Source of the DNA: Streptomyces fuscichromogenes
GTDB taxonomy: Bacteria > Actinomycetota > Actinomycetes > Streptomycetales > Streptomycetaceae
Reading direction: 5' to 3'
DNA: 64,000 nucleotides
NCBI RefSeq assembly: GCF_014645815.1
Contig: NZ_BMML01000005.1
Span: forward strand, 1 to 64,000
Under the pieces are notes generated by a model. It saw nothing but the letters and a program-made list of their open reading frames with translations. It did not search any database and was not told the origin of the DNA. Below are positions 1-7,138 of this stretch, one piece after another (position 1 is the stretch's first letter; each line of letters starts with the position of its first letter). The translations under genes were made by a program, and so were the position numbers.

Positions 1-100
1 ATCCTTTCGGCGTCTGATTCCCAGTCAGCGGGAGTTGCCTTCCCGGCCGTTGGGCCGTTCCGACGTCCCAAACCCTAGCGGATCCGCTCCGTGATTCCCA

Positions 101-120
101 ATCGGACCTTGCGGTCCGAT
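101..120 (-). other. 8-bp hairpin with GCAA tetraloop in the rrn leader
   Basis: On the minus strand ATCGGACC and GGTCCGAT form a perfect 8-bp stem closed by a GCAA loop. A perfect 12-bp palindrome, AGCGGATCCGCT, lies beside it at 77-88. Both sit between the tandem promoter candidates and may be leader RNA structure or a binding site. Confidence 0.5.
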
Positions 121-265
121 CAAGCATCACTGAGATCCGAAATCGAATTGAATTCGGGCACGCCGAAATCAACCCGTCCGGGAGATCGTGCTGGTGGTTT
201 GAGGTGCCGCTCATGCGGCGGAGGTGCTGTCGCAGAACCGTTACGGCCCCGTGGCAACCCGGAGA

Positions 266-294
266 ACATTACGGGGCGGGCAGAGGGGTGTCAA
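266..294 (-). promoter_or_regulatory. Strong sigma-HrdB-type promoter, probably rrn P1
   Basis: On the minus strand TTGACA (289-294) and TAATGT (266-271) are separated by exactly 17 bases. This is an almost perfect vegetative promoter, rare in a high-GC genome. It points away from the MarR gene and toward the rRNA-type leader at the left edge. Confidence 0.75.
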
Positions 295-337
295 GCCTCC
301 CCTGTCAAGATTTTTTCCGCGTCCGCGTGTCCGGGCG

Positions 338-886
338 TCAGTCCAGGTCGGTCAGCCGGCCGCCGGCGTCGGGCTGGGCGTGCTCGACGCGGCGCAGCAG
401 CCTGGTGAGGACCTCGCCGAGCACCGCACGCTCCGCCGCGGAGAGGTCCTGGAGCAGGTCCTCCTCGAAGACGGAGGCGAGGCGCATGGCCTCCAGCCAC
501 TTCTCGCGTCCTTCGGTGGTCAGCTCGACGATCACCCGAACGCGGTTGGACTCATCCCTCTCCCGGGTGACGAGCCCCTCGGTGACCATGCGGTCGATCC
601 GGTGGGTCATCGCGGCGGGGGTGAGGCCGAGGCGCTTGGCCAGCTCGCTGGGGCCCATCCGGTAGGGGACCCCGGAGAGGACGAGGGCCTTCAGGACCTC
701 CCACTCCGCGCTGCTGATGCCGAGAGCGCCGGTCTGACGGCCGTAGGCGACGTTCATACGGCGGTTGAGCCGGGACAGCGCCGAGACGATCTTCTCGACC
801 TGGGGGTCGAGGTCCTGGAATTCGCGCTGGTAGGCGGCGATCTGTTCGTCGAGTGTCGGCTCGCCGGCGCCGGGGGTGTCGGCCAT
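338..886 (-). CDS. MarR-family transcriptional regulator
   Basis: A protein of about 182 aa with the winged-helix layout of MarR. An N-terminal dimerisation helix (SALSRLNRRMN) is followed by ALGISSAEWEVLKAL, the recognition region PSELAKRLGLTPAAMTHRIDRM, a wing with RERDESNRVRVIVELT, and a C-terminal helix. The reading frame runs open to an ATG at 964, but I prefer the ATG at 886. A minus-strand -10-like GATACT lies 7 bases upstream of it, so a leaderless message is plausible, and the longer version would overlap the operator. It is divergent from the MFS gene at 1015, and the shared spacer has a direct repeat and a palindrome. The likely role is ligand-responsive repression of itself and the transporter. 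Confidence 0.85.
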   Translation of the reverse strand: MADTPGAGEPTLDEQIAAYQREFQDLDPQVEKIVSALSRLNRRMNVAYGRQTGALGISSAEWEVLKALVLSGVPYRMGPSELAKRLGLTPAAMTHRIDRMVTEGLVTRERDESNRVRVIVELTTEGREKWLEAMRLASVFEEDLLQDLSAAERAVLGEVLTRLLRRVEHAQPDAGGRLTDLD

Positions 887-940
887 GGGCCGAAGTATCG
901 CACGGGCGCGCTTGGCGTTGAAGTCCTTCACGATGTAGTC

Positions 941-977
941 TTTAGCTTCGAACTTTAGCTTCAAAGTCTTGAGACTT
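941..977. promoter_or_regulatory. Probable MarR operator between divergent MarR and MFS genes
   Basis: TTTAGCTTC occurs twice, 13 bases apart (941-949 and 954-962). It is followed directly by AAGTCTTGAGACTT (964-977), whose 6-bp arms are perfectly complementary. The stretch is AT-rich relative to its surroundings and lies just upstream of the MFS start, as expected for a MarR-family binding site. Confidence 0.55.
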
Positions 978-1014
978 CACCAGTCCACGACTTGACTACC
1001 TGAGAGAGGTGAAC

Positions 1015-2301
1015 GTGACCAGGGCGATGGGCGCAGCGATGCGCCGGATCCACGTGGGCAACGCACTCAGCGCGTTCGGGCTCGGCTTCACCGTCCCCTA
1101 CCTGTACGTCTATGTGGCGCAGGTGCGGGGACTGGGTGCCATGACGGCGGGGTTCGTGCTCGCCGTCTTCGCCGTGGCCGCGCTGATCGTGCTGCCGTTC
1201 GCCGGCCGGGCGATCGTGCGGCGTGGTCCACTACCGGTCCTTCTCACCGCCCTGGTGACCGCCGCGATCGGTGCGCTGAGTCTGGGGCTGGCGGGGAGCG
1301 GTGCGACCGTGCTGGCCGCGGCGGCGTTGCTCGGGGCCGGGCAGGCCGTGATGCAGCCGGCGCTGGCGACGATGATCGTCGAATGCTCGACGGCGGAGAC
1401 CAGGTCCCGCGCCTTCGCGACCCAGTTCTTCCTGCAGAACCTGGGGCTGGGTGTCGGTGGCCTCATAGGCGGCCACCTCGTCGACACCACCCGGGTCTCC
1501 TCCTTCACCCTGCTCTTCGCGATCGAGGCGGCGATGTTCCTGCTCCTGGCCGTCGTCATGGCGACGGTACGGATGCCGTACTCGCCGCGGATCGCGGACG
1601 CGCCGGCCTCCTCGTCGGCGAAGGGCAACTGGAAGCAGTTGCTCGGGAACCGGGCGATGGTGCAGCTGTCGGTGCTGGGCTTCGTGCTGTTCTTCGCCTG
1701 CTACGGGCAGTTCGAGTCCGGGCTGAGCGCCTACGGCGTCGAGGCGGCGGGGATCTCCACGTCCGCGCTGGGTACCGCGCTGGCGGCGAACACGCTGATG
1801 ATCGTCGTCGCGCAGTTCGCCGTGCTCAAGCTGGTCGAGCGCAGGCGGCGGTCACGGGTGATCGCGGGTGTCGGGCTGATCTGGGCCGTGGCCTGGGTCG
1901 TGGCGGGTTACGCGGGGCTGGGGCACGGCAGCCAGGAGATGGCGACGGCCGCGTTCGTGTCGACGTACGCGCTGTTCGGGCTGGGTGAGGCGATGCTGTC
2001 GCCGACGGTGGCCCCGCTGGTGGCCGACCTTGCCCCGACCGGGCTGGCCGGGCAGTACAACTCGGCGTTCGCGCTGGTCAAGCAGCTGGCGCTGGCGCTG
2101 GGTCCGGCGGTGGGCGGCCCGCTGGCGGCGTCGCTGCCCGCACCGTACGTCGTCACGTTCCTGCTGTTCTCGCTGGGCATCAGCGTGCTGGCGCTGCGGC
2201 TGGGCAAGCGGCTGACCGACGTCCAGGACCGGCCCTGGCTGGCTGCCCGGAGCAGGGTCGTGGCGCGAGGCGGGGCCGCTTCGGAGTCCGTGTCCGCGTA
2301 G
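1015..2301 (+). CDS. Major facilitator superfamily transporter, probably drug efflux
   Basis: About 428 aa with roughly 12 hydrophobic segments, a conserved loop with GRAIVRRG between helices 2 and 3, and a central hydrophilic loop (around APASSSAKGNW) dividing two six-helix halves. The family exports small molecules in exchange for protons. I chose the GTG at 1015 because AGAGAGG ends five bases before it; the GTG at 1009 would overlap this ribosome-binding site. The divergent MarR gene and operator suggest substrate-induced expression. The substrate cannot be read from the sequence. Confidence 0.85.
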   Translation: MTRAMGAAMRRIHVGNALSAFGLGFTVPYLYVYVAQVRGLGAMTAGFVLAVFAVAALIVLPFAGRAIVRRGPLPVLLTALVTAAIGALSLGLAGSGATVLAAAALLGAGQAVMQPALATMIVECSTAETRSRAFATQFFLQNLGLGVGGLIGGHLVDTTRVSSFTLLFAIEAAMFLLLAVVMATVRMPYSPRIADAPASSSAKGNWKQLLGNRAMVQLSVLGFVLFFACYGQFESGLSAYGVEAAGISTSALGTALAANTLMIVVAQFAVLKLVERRRRSRVIAGVGLIWAVAWVVAGYAGLGHGSQEMATAAFVSTYALFGLGEAMLSPTVAPLVADLAPTGLAGQYNSAFALVKQLALALGPAVGGPLAASLPAPYVVTFLLFSLGISVLALRLGKRLTDVQDRPWLAARSRVVARGGAASESVSA

Positions 2302-2309
2302 CGGGTTGG

Positions 2310-2440
2310 GACCGGGGGGGTAGGGACGCTCACCGGCGCTTGCCGGGTGCCGCTGACAAGACGCCCGCGGCTGGGGCGCCCCTTCAGGGGCGCGGGGAAC
2401 TGCGCGAGCAACCCCCCACCCACCCGCACCCGAAACACAA
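2310..2440 (+). repeat. Dispersed GC-rich intergenic repeat (family A)
   Basis: The core at about 2374-2412 reads GGGGCGCGGGGAACTGCGCG, preceded by CGCCCCTTCA, which folds with AGGGGCG into a short hairpin. It continues into CACCCGCACCCG. Closely related copies occur near 12600, 17040 (inverted), 20780-20830 and 24980-25060. It fills the gap between the convergent MFS and phosphatase genes, so it may act as a transcription barrier. The flank around 2325 (CTCACCGGCGCT) also recurs near 12460. Confidence 0.7.
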
Positions 2441-2465
2441 GGGCCGCCCCCCTACGGCGCGACTC

Positions 2466-4112
2466 CTACCCCTTCGGCAACACGAACTCGCACCACACAG
2501 CCTTCCCGCCCCCGGGCGTCCTCCTCGACCCCCACCCCGAAGCGATCGTCGCCACGATGGCGATCCCCCTGCCCGACTCGTCGCCCGGTTCCGCGCGCCG
2601 GCGCCGCGGCAGGTGGTCGTCGCCGTCCGTCACCTCGATGATCAGTCGGCGGTCGGTGCGGCGCAGCCGCAGCCGCATGGGCGGGGTGCCGTGCTGGAGG
2701 GAGTTGGCGACCAGCTCGCTCGTGGCGAGGACGCCCAGGTCCTGGAGATCGGCCGGGAACCGCCAGCTGGTCAGCACGCCGGAGGCGAAGGCACGGGCGC
2801 GTGGCGCCGCCTCGACGCCGCCGAGGAGTTCCAGCGCGGCGTTGCGGAACAGGTCGCTGTCCGGGCCCGTGCGGGCCGGATGCTGCAGGACCAGGACGGC
2901 GACGTCGTCGTCGTGGTCGGCCGTGACGCCGGCCGAGCGGACCAGGCGGTCGCAGACGACCTGGGGGGTGCCGGTGGCGCCTGCCAGTGCGTGGGACAGG
3001 GCCGCGATGCCCTGGTCCAGGTCCTCGTCCCGGCGTTCGACCAGGCCGTCCGTGTAGAGGACGGCCGTCGAGCCGGGGCCCAGCGGTACCGACCCGGACG
3101 TGTGGACCCAGCCGCCGGTGCCGAGCGGCGGCCCGGTCGGTTCGTCGGTGCGCAGCACGCTGCCGTGCTCGTCGCGGACCAGGATCGGGAGGTGGCCGGC
3201 GGAGGCGTACACCAGTCGGCCCTCGTTGGGGTCGTGGACGGCGTAGACGCAGGTGGCGATCTGGTTGGGGTCGATCTCGGTGGCGAGGCCGTCGAGGAGC
3301 TGGAGGACCTCGTGCGGGGGGAGGTCCAGTCTGGCGTAGGCGCGGACCGCCGTACGGAGCTGGCCCATGACGGCCGCCGCGCGGACGCCGCGGCCCATCA
3401 CGTCGCCGATGACGAGGGCGGTGCGGCCGCCGCCGAGGGTGATGACGTCGTACCAGTCGCCGCCGACCGCGGCCTCGGTGCCGCCGGGCTGGTAGGTCGC
3501 GGCGATCCGCAGGTCGTCCGGCTGTTCGAGTTCCTGCGGGAGCAGCGAGCGTTGCAGGGTGACCGCTGTCTCGCGCTGGCGGCGTTCGCTGGCGCGCAGG
3601 CGCTCGGCCGCCTCGGCGTGGTCGGTGACATCGGTGGCGAAGAGGAGGACGCCGCCGTCGCGGTCGCCGTTCTCGGCGACCGGGGTGCAGGTGAACGTGT
3701 AGGTGCGGCCGTCGAGGGCCTTGCGGGACTTGAGCGTGCGGGGCTTGCCGCTGCGCAGGACCTGGTCGAGAAGGGGGAGCAGGCCCAGTTCGGCGAGTTC
3801 GGGCAGGGCTTCGCGGGCGGGGGAGCCCGGGGGGCGGACGCCGAAGGCCGACGTATAGGCGTCGTTGACGTACGCGATGTGGTGGTCGGGGCCGTGGACG
3901 AGGGCGACCAGGGCCGGGACGTGGTCGAGGACGCCGCGGGCGGGCAGTTCGTCGACGGCCGGGACGCAGGGTGGTTCATCGGTCAGTTGTTCGGCGCGGG
4001 CCGCGGGTACGGAACCTTCCCCCCGCCGGTCCGGGGGGACCGCGTGCTCGGTCCGCGCTGCGGCGCGGCGCTGCGTTCCGGGGAGCCGGGCGCTCCAGCG
4101 CGTGAAGTTCAC
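2466..4112 (-). CDS. PAS-PP2C (SpoIIE)-HATPase regulatory phosphatase/anti-sigma switch protein
   Basis: 548 aa. A PAS domain at about 55-165 (HIAYVNDAYTSAFG) is followed by a SpoIIE-type PP2C phosphatase at about 195-410, with the metal motifs GGDWYDV, GDVMGRG and DDDVAVLVL. A C-terminal HATPase_c domain at about 430-546 has the N-box SELVANSLQHG and glycine motif GRGIAIV. These proteins normally control partner-switching sigma-factor systems: the phosphatase acts on anti-anti-sigma factors and the ATPase domain resembles an RsbW-type kinase. No membrane segment is visible, so it is probably cytosolic. The start is a GTG with AAGG just upstream. No sigma or anti-sigma partner is adjacent. 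Confidence 0.88.
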   Translation of the reverse strand: MNFTRWSARLPGTQRRAAARTEHAVPPDRRGEGSVPAARAEQLTDEPPCVPAVDELPARGVLDHVPALVALVHGPDHHIAYVNDAYTSAFGVRPPGSPAREALPELAELGLLPLLDQVLRSGKPRTLKSRKALDGRTYTFTCTPVAENGDRDGGVLLFATDVTDHAEAAERLRASERRQRETAVTLQRSLLPQELEQPDDLRIAATYQPGGTEAAVGGDWYDVITLGGGRTALVIGDVMGRGVRAAAVMGQLRTAVRAYARLDLPPHEVLQLLDGLATEIDPNQIATCVYAVHDPNEGRLVYASAGHLPILVRDEHGSVLRTDEPTGPPLGTGGWVHTSGSVPLGPGSTAVLYTDGLVERRDEDLDQGIAALSHALAGATGTPQVVCDRLVRSAGVTADHDDDVAVLVLQHPARTGPDSDLFRNAALELLGGVEAAPRARAFASGVLTSWRFPADLQDLGVLATSELVANSLQHGTPPMRLRLRRTDRRLIIEVTDGDDHLPRRRRAEPGDESGRGIAIVATIASGWGSRRTPGGGKAVWCEFVLPKG

Positions 4113-4304
4113 GAAACCTTGCCTCGTGTCGTCGTCTCCGGCCGGCTCGGGGAGCGGCCGGGGGCCGGGGGAAGTCCCCCGGTGCAGTTCTGGGGAGAAG
4201 CTGGGGAGAAGCCTTGTGCTCGGTCTGAGGGCAGTCTGGCAGGGTGGCCGTCGGCGACGACATCCGTCAGACGCCGGGGCGGGCCGTGGAGTTCCTGAGT
4301 TCCG

Positions 4305-5684
4305 TCAGGACGACCCGTTCGAGTCGTCGGAGGGACTGTGAGGAGGCTTTCCACCGGCCGCGAGTTCGAACTCCGCTCGGGGATGTTCGAGTGATCCGAG
4401 CGAGACGATCTCCCGTTTGAAGAGCCCGGAGAGGATCCATTCGGCGAGGACGCGGGCCTTGCGGTTGAAGGTGGGCACTCTGCTCAGGTGGTAGACGCGG
4501 TGCATGAACCAGGCAGGGTAGCCCTTCAGCCTGCGCCCGTAGACCTGGGCGACACCCTTGTGGAGGCCGAGGGAGGCGACCGAGCCGACGTACTTGTGGG
4601 CATAGGTGTCGAGGGGTTCGCCGCGCAGTACGTGGACGATGTTGTCGCCGAGGACCTTGGCCTGGCGGACCGCGTGCTGGGCGTTGGGGGCGGTCTCGGT
4701 GCCGGGTTCGGCGGCGGTGACGTCGGGGACGGCGGCGGCGTCACCCGCGGCCCATGCGTGGTCGACGCCGTCGATCCTCAGTTCGGCGGTGCATTTCAGC
4801 CGCCCGCGCGGGGTGCGCGGCAGGTCGGTGGCGGCGACCAGGGGGTGCGGTCTGACGCCGGCCGTCCAGACCAGGGTGCGGGTCGGGAAGCGCTGGCCGT
4901 CGCTGAGGACGGCGACGCGGTCGGCGCAGGACTCCAGACGGGTGTCGAGCAGCACCTGGATGTTGCGGCGGCGCAGTTCGGTGACGGTGTAGCGGCCCAT
5001 CTCCGGGCCGACCTCGGGCAGGATCCGGTCGGTGGCCTCGACGAGGATCCATTTCATGTCCTCGGGCTGGATGTTGTGGTAGTACCGCGCGGCGTAGCGG
5101 GCCATGTCCTCCAGTTCGCCGAGGGCCTCCACGCCCGCGTAGCCGCCGCCGACGAAGACGAAGGTGAGGGCCGCGTCGCGGATCTCGGGGTCGCGGGTGG
5201 AGGAGGCGATGTCCATCTGCTCGATGACGTGGTTGCGCAGGCCGATGGCCTCCTCGATGGTCTTGAAGCCGATGCCGTGCTCGGCGAGCCCCGGGACGGG
5301 CAGCGTGCGGGCGATCGAGCCGGGGGCGAGGACCAGTTCGTCGTACTCCACGAAAGTGGCGCCTTTTCGCTCCTCGGCGGTGGCGAGGGTGGCGACTTCG
5401 GCGGTGCGCTTGGCGTGTTCGACGGCGGTCACCTCGCCGATGACCACATGGCATCGGTCCAGGACGCGCCGCAGGGGTACGACGACATGACGAGGGGAAA
5501 TCGAACCCGCGGCCGCTTCGGGAAGGAACGGCTGATACGTCATGTAGGGGTCGGGGGCGACGACAGTGATGTCGACCTCACCCTGACTGAGCTCCCGCTT
5601 CAGCTTCCGCTGCAGCCGCAGGGCCGTGTACATCCCGACGTAGCCGCCGCCGACAACGAGAATGCGCGCACGTTCCTTCACCAT
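4305..5684 (-). CDS. ndh: Type II NADH:quinone oxidoreductase (NDH-2)
   Basis: About 459 aa. An N-terminal FAD-binding Rossmann motif, RILVVGGGYVGMYTALRL, is followed by a second dinucleotide fold for NADH (FVFVGGGYAGVEALGEL) and TWTAGVRPHPL-type and AAGDAAAVPD segments. The C-terminal amphipathic region (FMHRVYHLSRVPTFNRKARVLAEWIL) anchors NDH-2 enzymes to the inner face of the membrane. It passes electrons from NADH to menaquinone without proton pumping. The frame is open up to a GTG at 5717. The ATG at 5684, which gives MVKERARILV, is the usual family start, so I use it. It is expressed alone, with the TetR gene diverging. Confidence 0.88.
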   Translation of the reverse strand: MVKERARILVVGGGYVGMYTALRLQRKLKRELSQGEVDITVVAPDPYMTYQPFLPEAAAGSISPRHVVVPLRRVLDRCHVVIGEVTAVEHAKRTAEVATLATAEERKGATFVEYDELVLAPGSIARTLPVPGLAEHGIGFKTIEEAIGLRNHVIEQMDIASSTRDPEIRDAALTFVFVGGGYAGVEALGELEDMARYAARYYHNIQPEDMKWILVEATDRILPEVGPEMGRYTVTELRRRNIQVLLDTRLESCADRVAVLSDGQRFPTRTLVWTAGVRPHPLVAATDLPRTPRGRLKCTAELRIDGVDHAWAAGDAAAVPDVTAAEPGTETAPNAQHAVRQAKVLGDNIVHVLRGEPLDTYAHKYVGSVASLGLHKGVAQVYGRRLKGYPAWFMHRVYHLSRVPTFNRKARVLAEWILSGLFKREIVSLGSLEHPRAEFELAAGGKPPHSPSDDSNGSS

Positions 5685-5717
5685 CCCATGACGCACCCGT
5701 GACTGTTGTTTGTCCAC

Positions 5718-6088
5718 AGCCCCGGCAATTTGTGTGACCGGCGGACGGCTGCGCCGAGCGCCGGGCGCGCGCCCCCCACCGAAGGAAAGGGGCCAGGTCA
5801 GCGGGGGCGGGCAGGGGGGCGTGAAGGCAACGAATCGGGAGGTAAACGACTCGTACTCCGATCGGGGGGCGCTCCGTGCGGAACGTCCCCCTTCTGAATT
5901 GACAGCCTCTCAACTATGTTCGTGTGTCGACGGGGTGTAGGGGATGTGGCCGATCCGTCCGCGACGGGCGGTCCGCCCGGTCCGCGGTCCATGGATCGCT
6001 CATGGGTCGGCCGCAGTTCCGCTCGCTCCGGCTCATCAGTGACGGGGAGAGTCTCCGGGGGGAGACGTCTTTAACCGGGGGAAAACAA
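5718..6088. other. Intergenic region between NDH-2 and TetR genes
   Basis: About 370 bases with no convincing gene. TTGACA at 5899-5904 could be a -35 element toward the TetR gene, but no good -10 follows at the right spacing. A GGGGGAA stretch just before 6089 is the ribosome-binding site of the TetR gene. Confidence 0.4.
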
Positions 6089-6871
6089 ATGCACATTCAG
6101 GACACGCATTGGTCATCGGTATCCGCTCTGGCGGCCGGTGGCGGAACAGTGAGCGCGACGGCGGGCAACGGACGCGGTGACGGGCCGCGTACGACGCCGT
6201 TGCGGGTGGACGCACAGCGCAATCTGGAGCACGTGCTGCGGGCCGCGCGCGAGGTCTTCGGCGAGCTGGGTTACGGCGCGCCGATGGAGGACGTGGCACG
6301 GCGGGCGCGGGTCGGTGTCGGCACCGTGTACCGGCGCTTCCCGAGCAAGGACGTGCTGGTACGGCGGATAGCCGAGGAGGAGACCTCCCGGCTGACCGAC
6401 CAGGCGCGGGCCGCGCTCGGGCAGGAGGACGAGCCGTGGTCGGCGCTGTCGCGCTTCCTGCGGACGTCGGTGGCGTCGGGCGCCGGGCGGCTGCTGCCGC
6501 CGCAGGTGCTCCGGGTCGGGGTGCCGGAGGAGGTCGGCGGCCGTGCCGTGGCCGGCTCCGGGGCCGAGGAGGCCCGGGTGCCGCAGCAGCGGACCCAGCC
6601 GGCGGCCGGGGAGTTGCGGCTGGTGTCGGAGGAGCGGGAGCCGGTGGCCGACATCGCCGACGACGCGGGCGCGGCCGCGCTGCTCGACGTCGTGGGGCGG
6701 CTGGTGGAACGGGCGCGGGCGGCCGGTGAGTTGCGGCCGGACGTCTCGGTGTCCGACGTACTGCTGGTGATCGCCACGGCGGCACCGTCCCTGCCGGACG
6801 CCGCGCAACAGGCGGCGGCTTCGTCCCGGTTGCTGGACATCCTGCTGGACGGACTGCGGTCCCGGCCGTGA
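6089..6871 (+). CDS. TetR-family transcriptional regulator
   Basis: About 260 aa. After a roughly 40-residue unstructured leader comes the TetR DNA-binding domain: LEHVLRAAREVFGELGYGAP, then MEDVARRARVGVGTVYRRFP and SKDVLVRRIAEEE. The C-terminal half is an Ala/Gly-rich helical ligand domain. I chose the ATG at 6089 because GGGGGAA precedes it by about 7 bases; an earlier in-frame start at 5924 lacks this signal. It is divergent from the NDH-2 gene, which it could control, but no clear shared palindrome was found. Confidence 0.8.
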   Translation: MHIQDTHWSSVSALAAGGGTVSATAGNGRGDGPRTTPLRVDAQRNLEHVLRAAREVFGELGYGAPMEDVARRARVGVGTVYRRFPSKDVLVRRIAEEETSRLTDQARAALGQEDEPWSALSRFLRTSVASGAGRLLPPQVLRVGVPEEVGGRAVAGSGAEEARVPQQRTQPAAGELRLVSEEREPVADIADDAGAAALLDVVGRLVERARAAGELRPDVSVSDVLLVIATAAPSLPDAAQQAAASSRLLDILLDGLRSRP

Positions 6872-6937
6872 CGGTGGCTTCCGGTACTTGCGGTGCCCGC
6901 GGGAGCGCGGCAGCAGGTGCCGGGCCATCACTGTGGG

Positions 6938-7020
6938 CGGGTGCGGGTGAGTTGTGGCTGGTCGCGCCCACGCGGCGGAGCCGCATATCGGGCACAGCCC
7001 CGCGCCCCTCGGGGCGCTGC
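6938..7020 (-). repeat. Dispersed intergenic repeat, variant of family A
   Basis: Starts with GCGGGTGCGGGT, then GTTGTGGCTGGTCGCGCCCA, a CGGCGGAGCCGC hairpin and CCCCGCGCCCCTCGGGGCGC. This is the version of the element with an insertion between the GCGGGT-rich end and the CCCCGCGCCCC end. It lies between the TetR gene and the sigma factor gene. The rest of 6872-7138 shows nothing else. Confidence 0.55.
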
Positions 7021-7138
7021 GTCCCGGCGTTTCCTCTTACGGGTGACCGTGTTGTCGCCCGGGGAGCCGGGTCATAGGCGGTGTGGCAGTCTGAGCCGGT
7101 GATTCGGTCGGTCGGGCAGGCATCGGGGGCGTTCCGCG

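Larger units (their letters stand above)
1..300 (-). promoter_or_regulatory. Upstream promoter/leader region of an rRNA operon transcribed leftward out of the window
   Basis: Read on the minus strand, the first 60 bases contain the motif CTGACTGGGAATCAG followed by CCGAAAGGAT. I recognise this as the repeated promoter/leader sequence that precedes 16S rRNA in Streptomyces rrn operons, where it normally continues into CTGATAGAGTC just beyond this edge. A near-consensus promoter (266-294), a weaker TTGGGA-18-TAGGGT pair (72-100) and a GNRA-type hairpin (101-120) lie in the same stretch, fitting the multiple tandem promoters of Streptomyces rrn operons. No protein gene is convincing here. The rRNA itself is outside the window, so this is a family-knowledge inference. 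Confidence 0.75.

Noticed and set aside
200..280. SAM-type riboswitch or Cys-rich leader peptide (plus strand GTGGCAACCCGG, MRRRCCRR)
   Set aside because: No suitable gene follows on the plus strand and the required stems were not found; the region is better explained as an rrn promoter on the other strand.
2340..4298. A 652-codon plus-strand frame opposite the PAS-PP2C gene
   Set aside because: Low-complexity Ala/Gly/Val/Asp composition typical of antisense frames; the minus-strand product has clear motifs.
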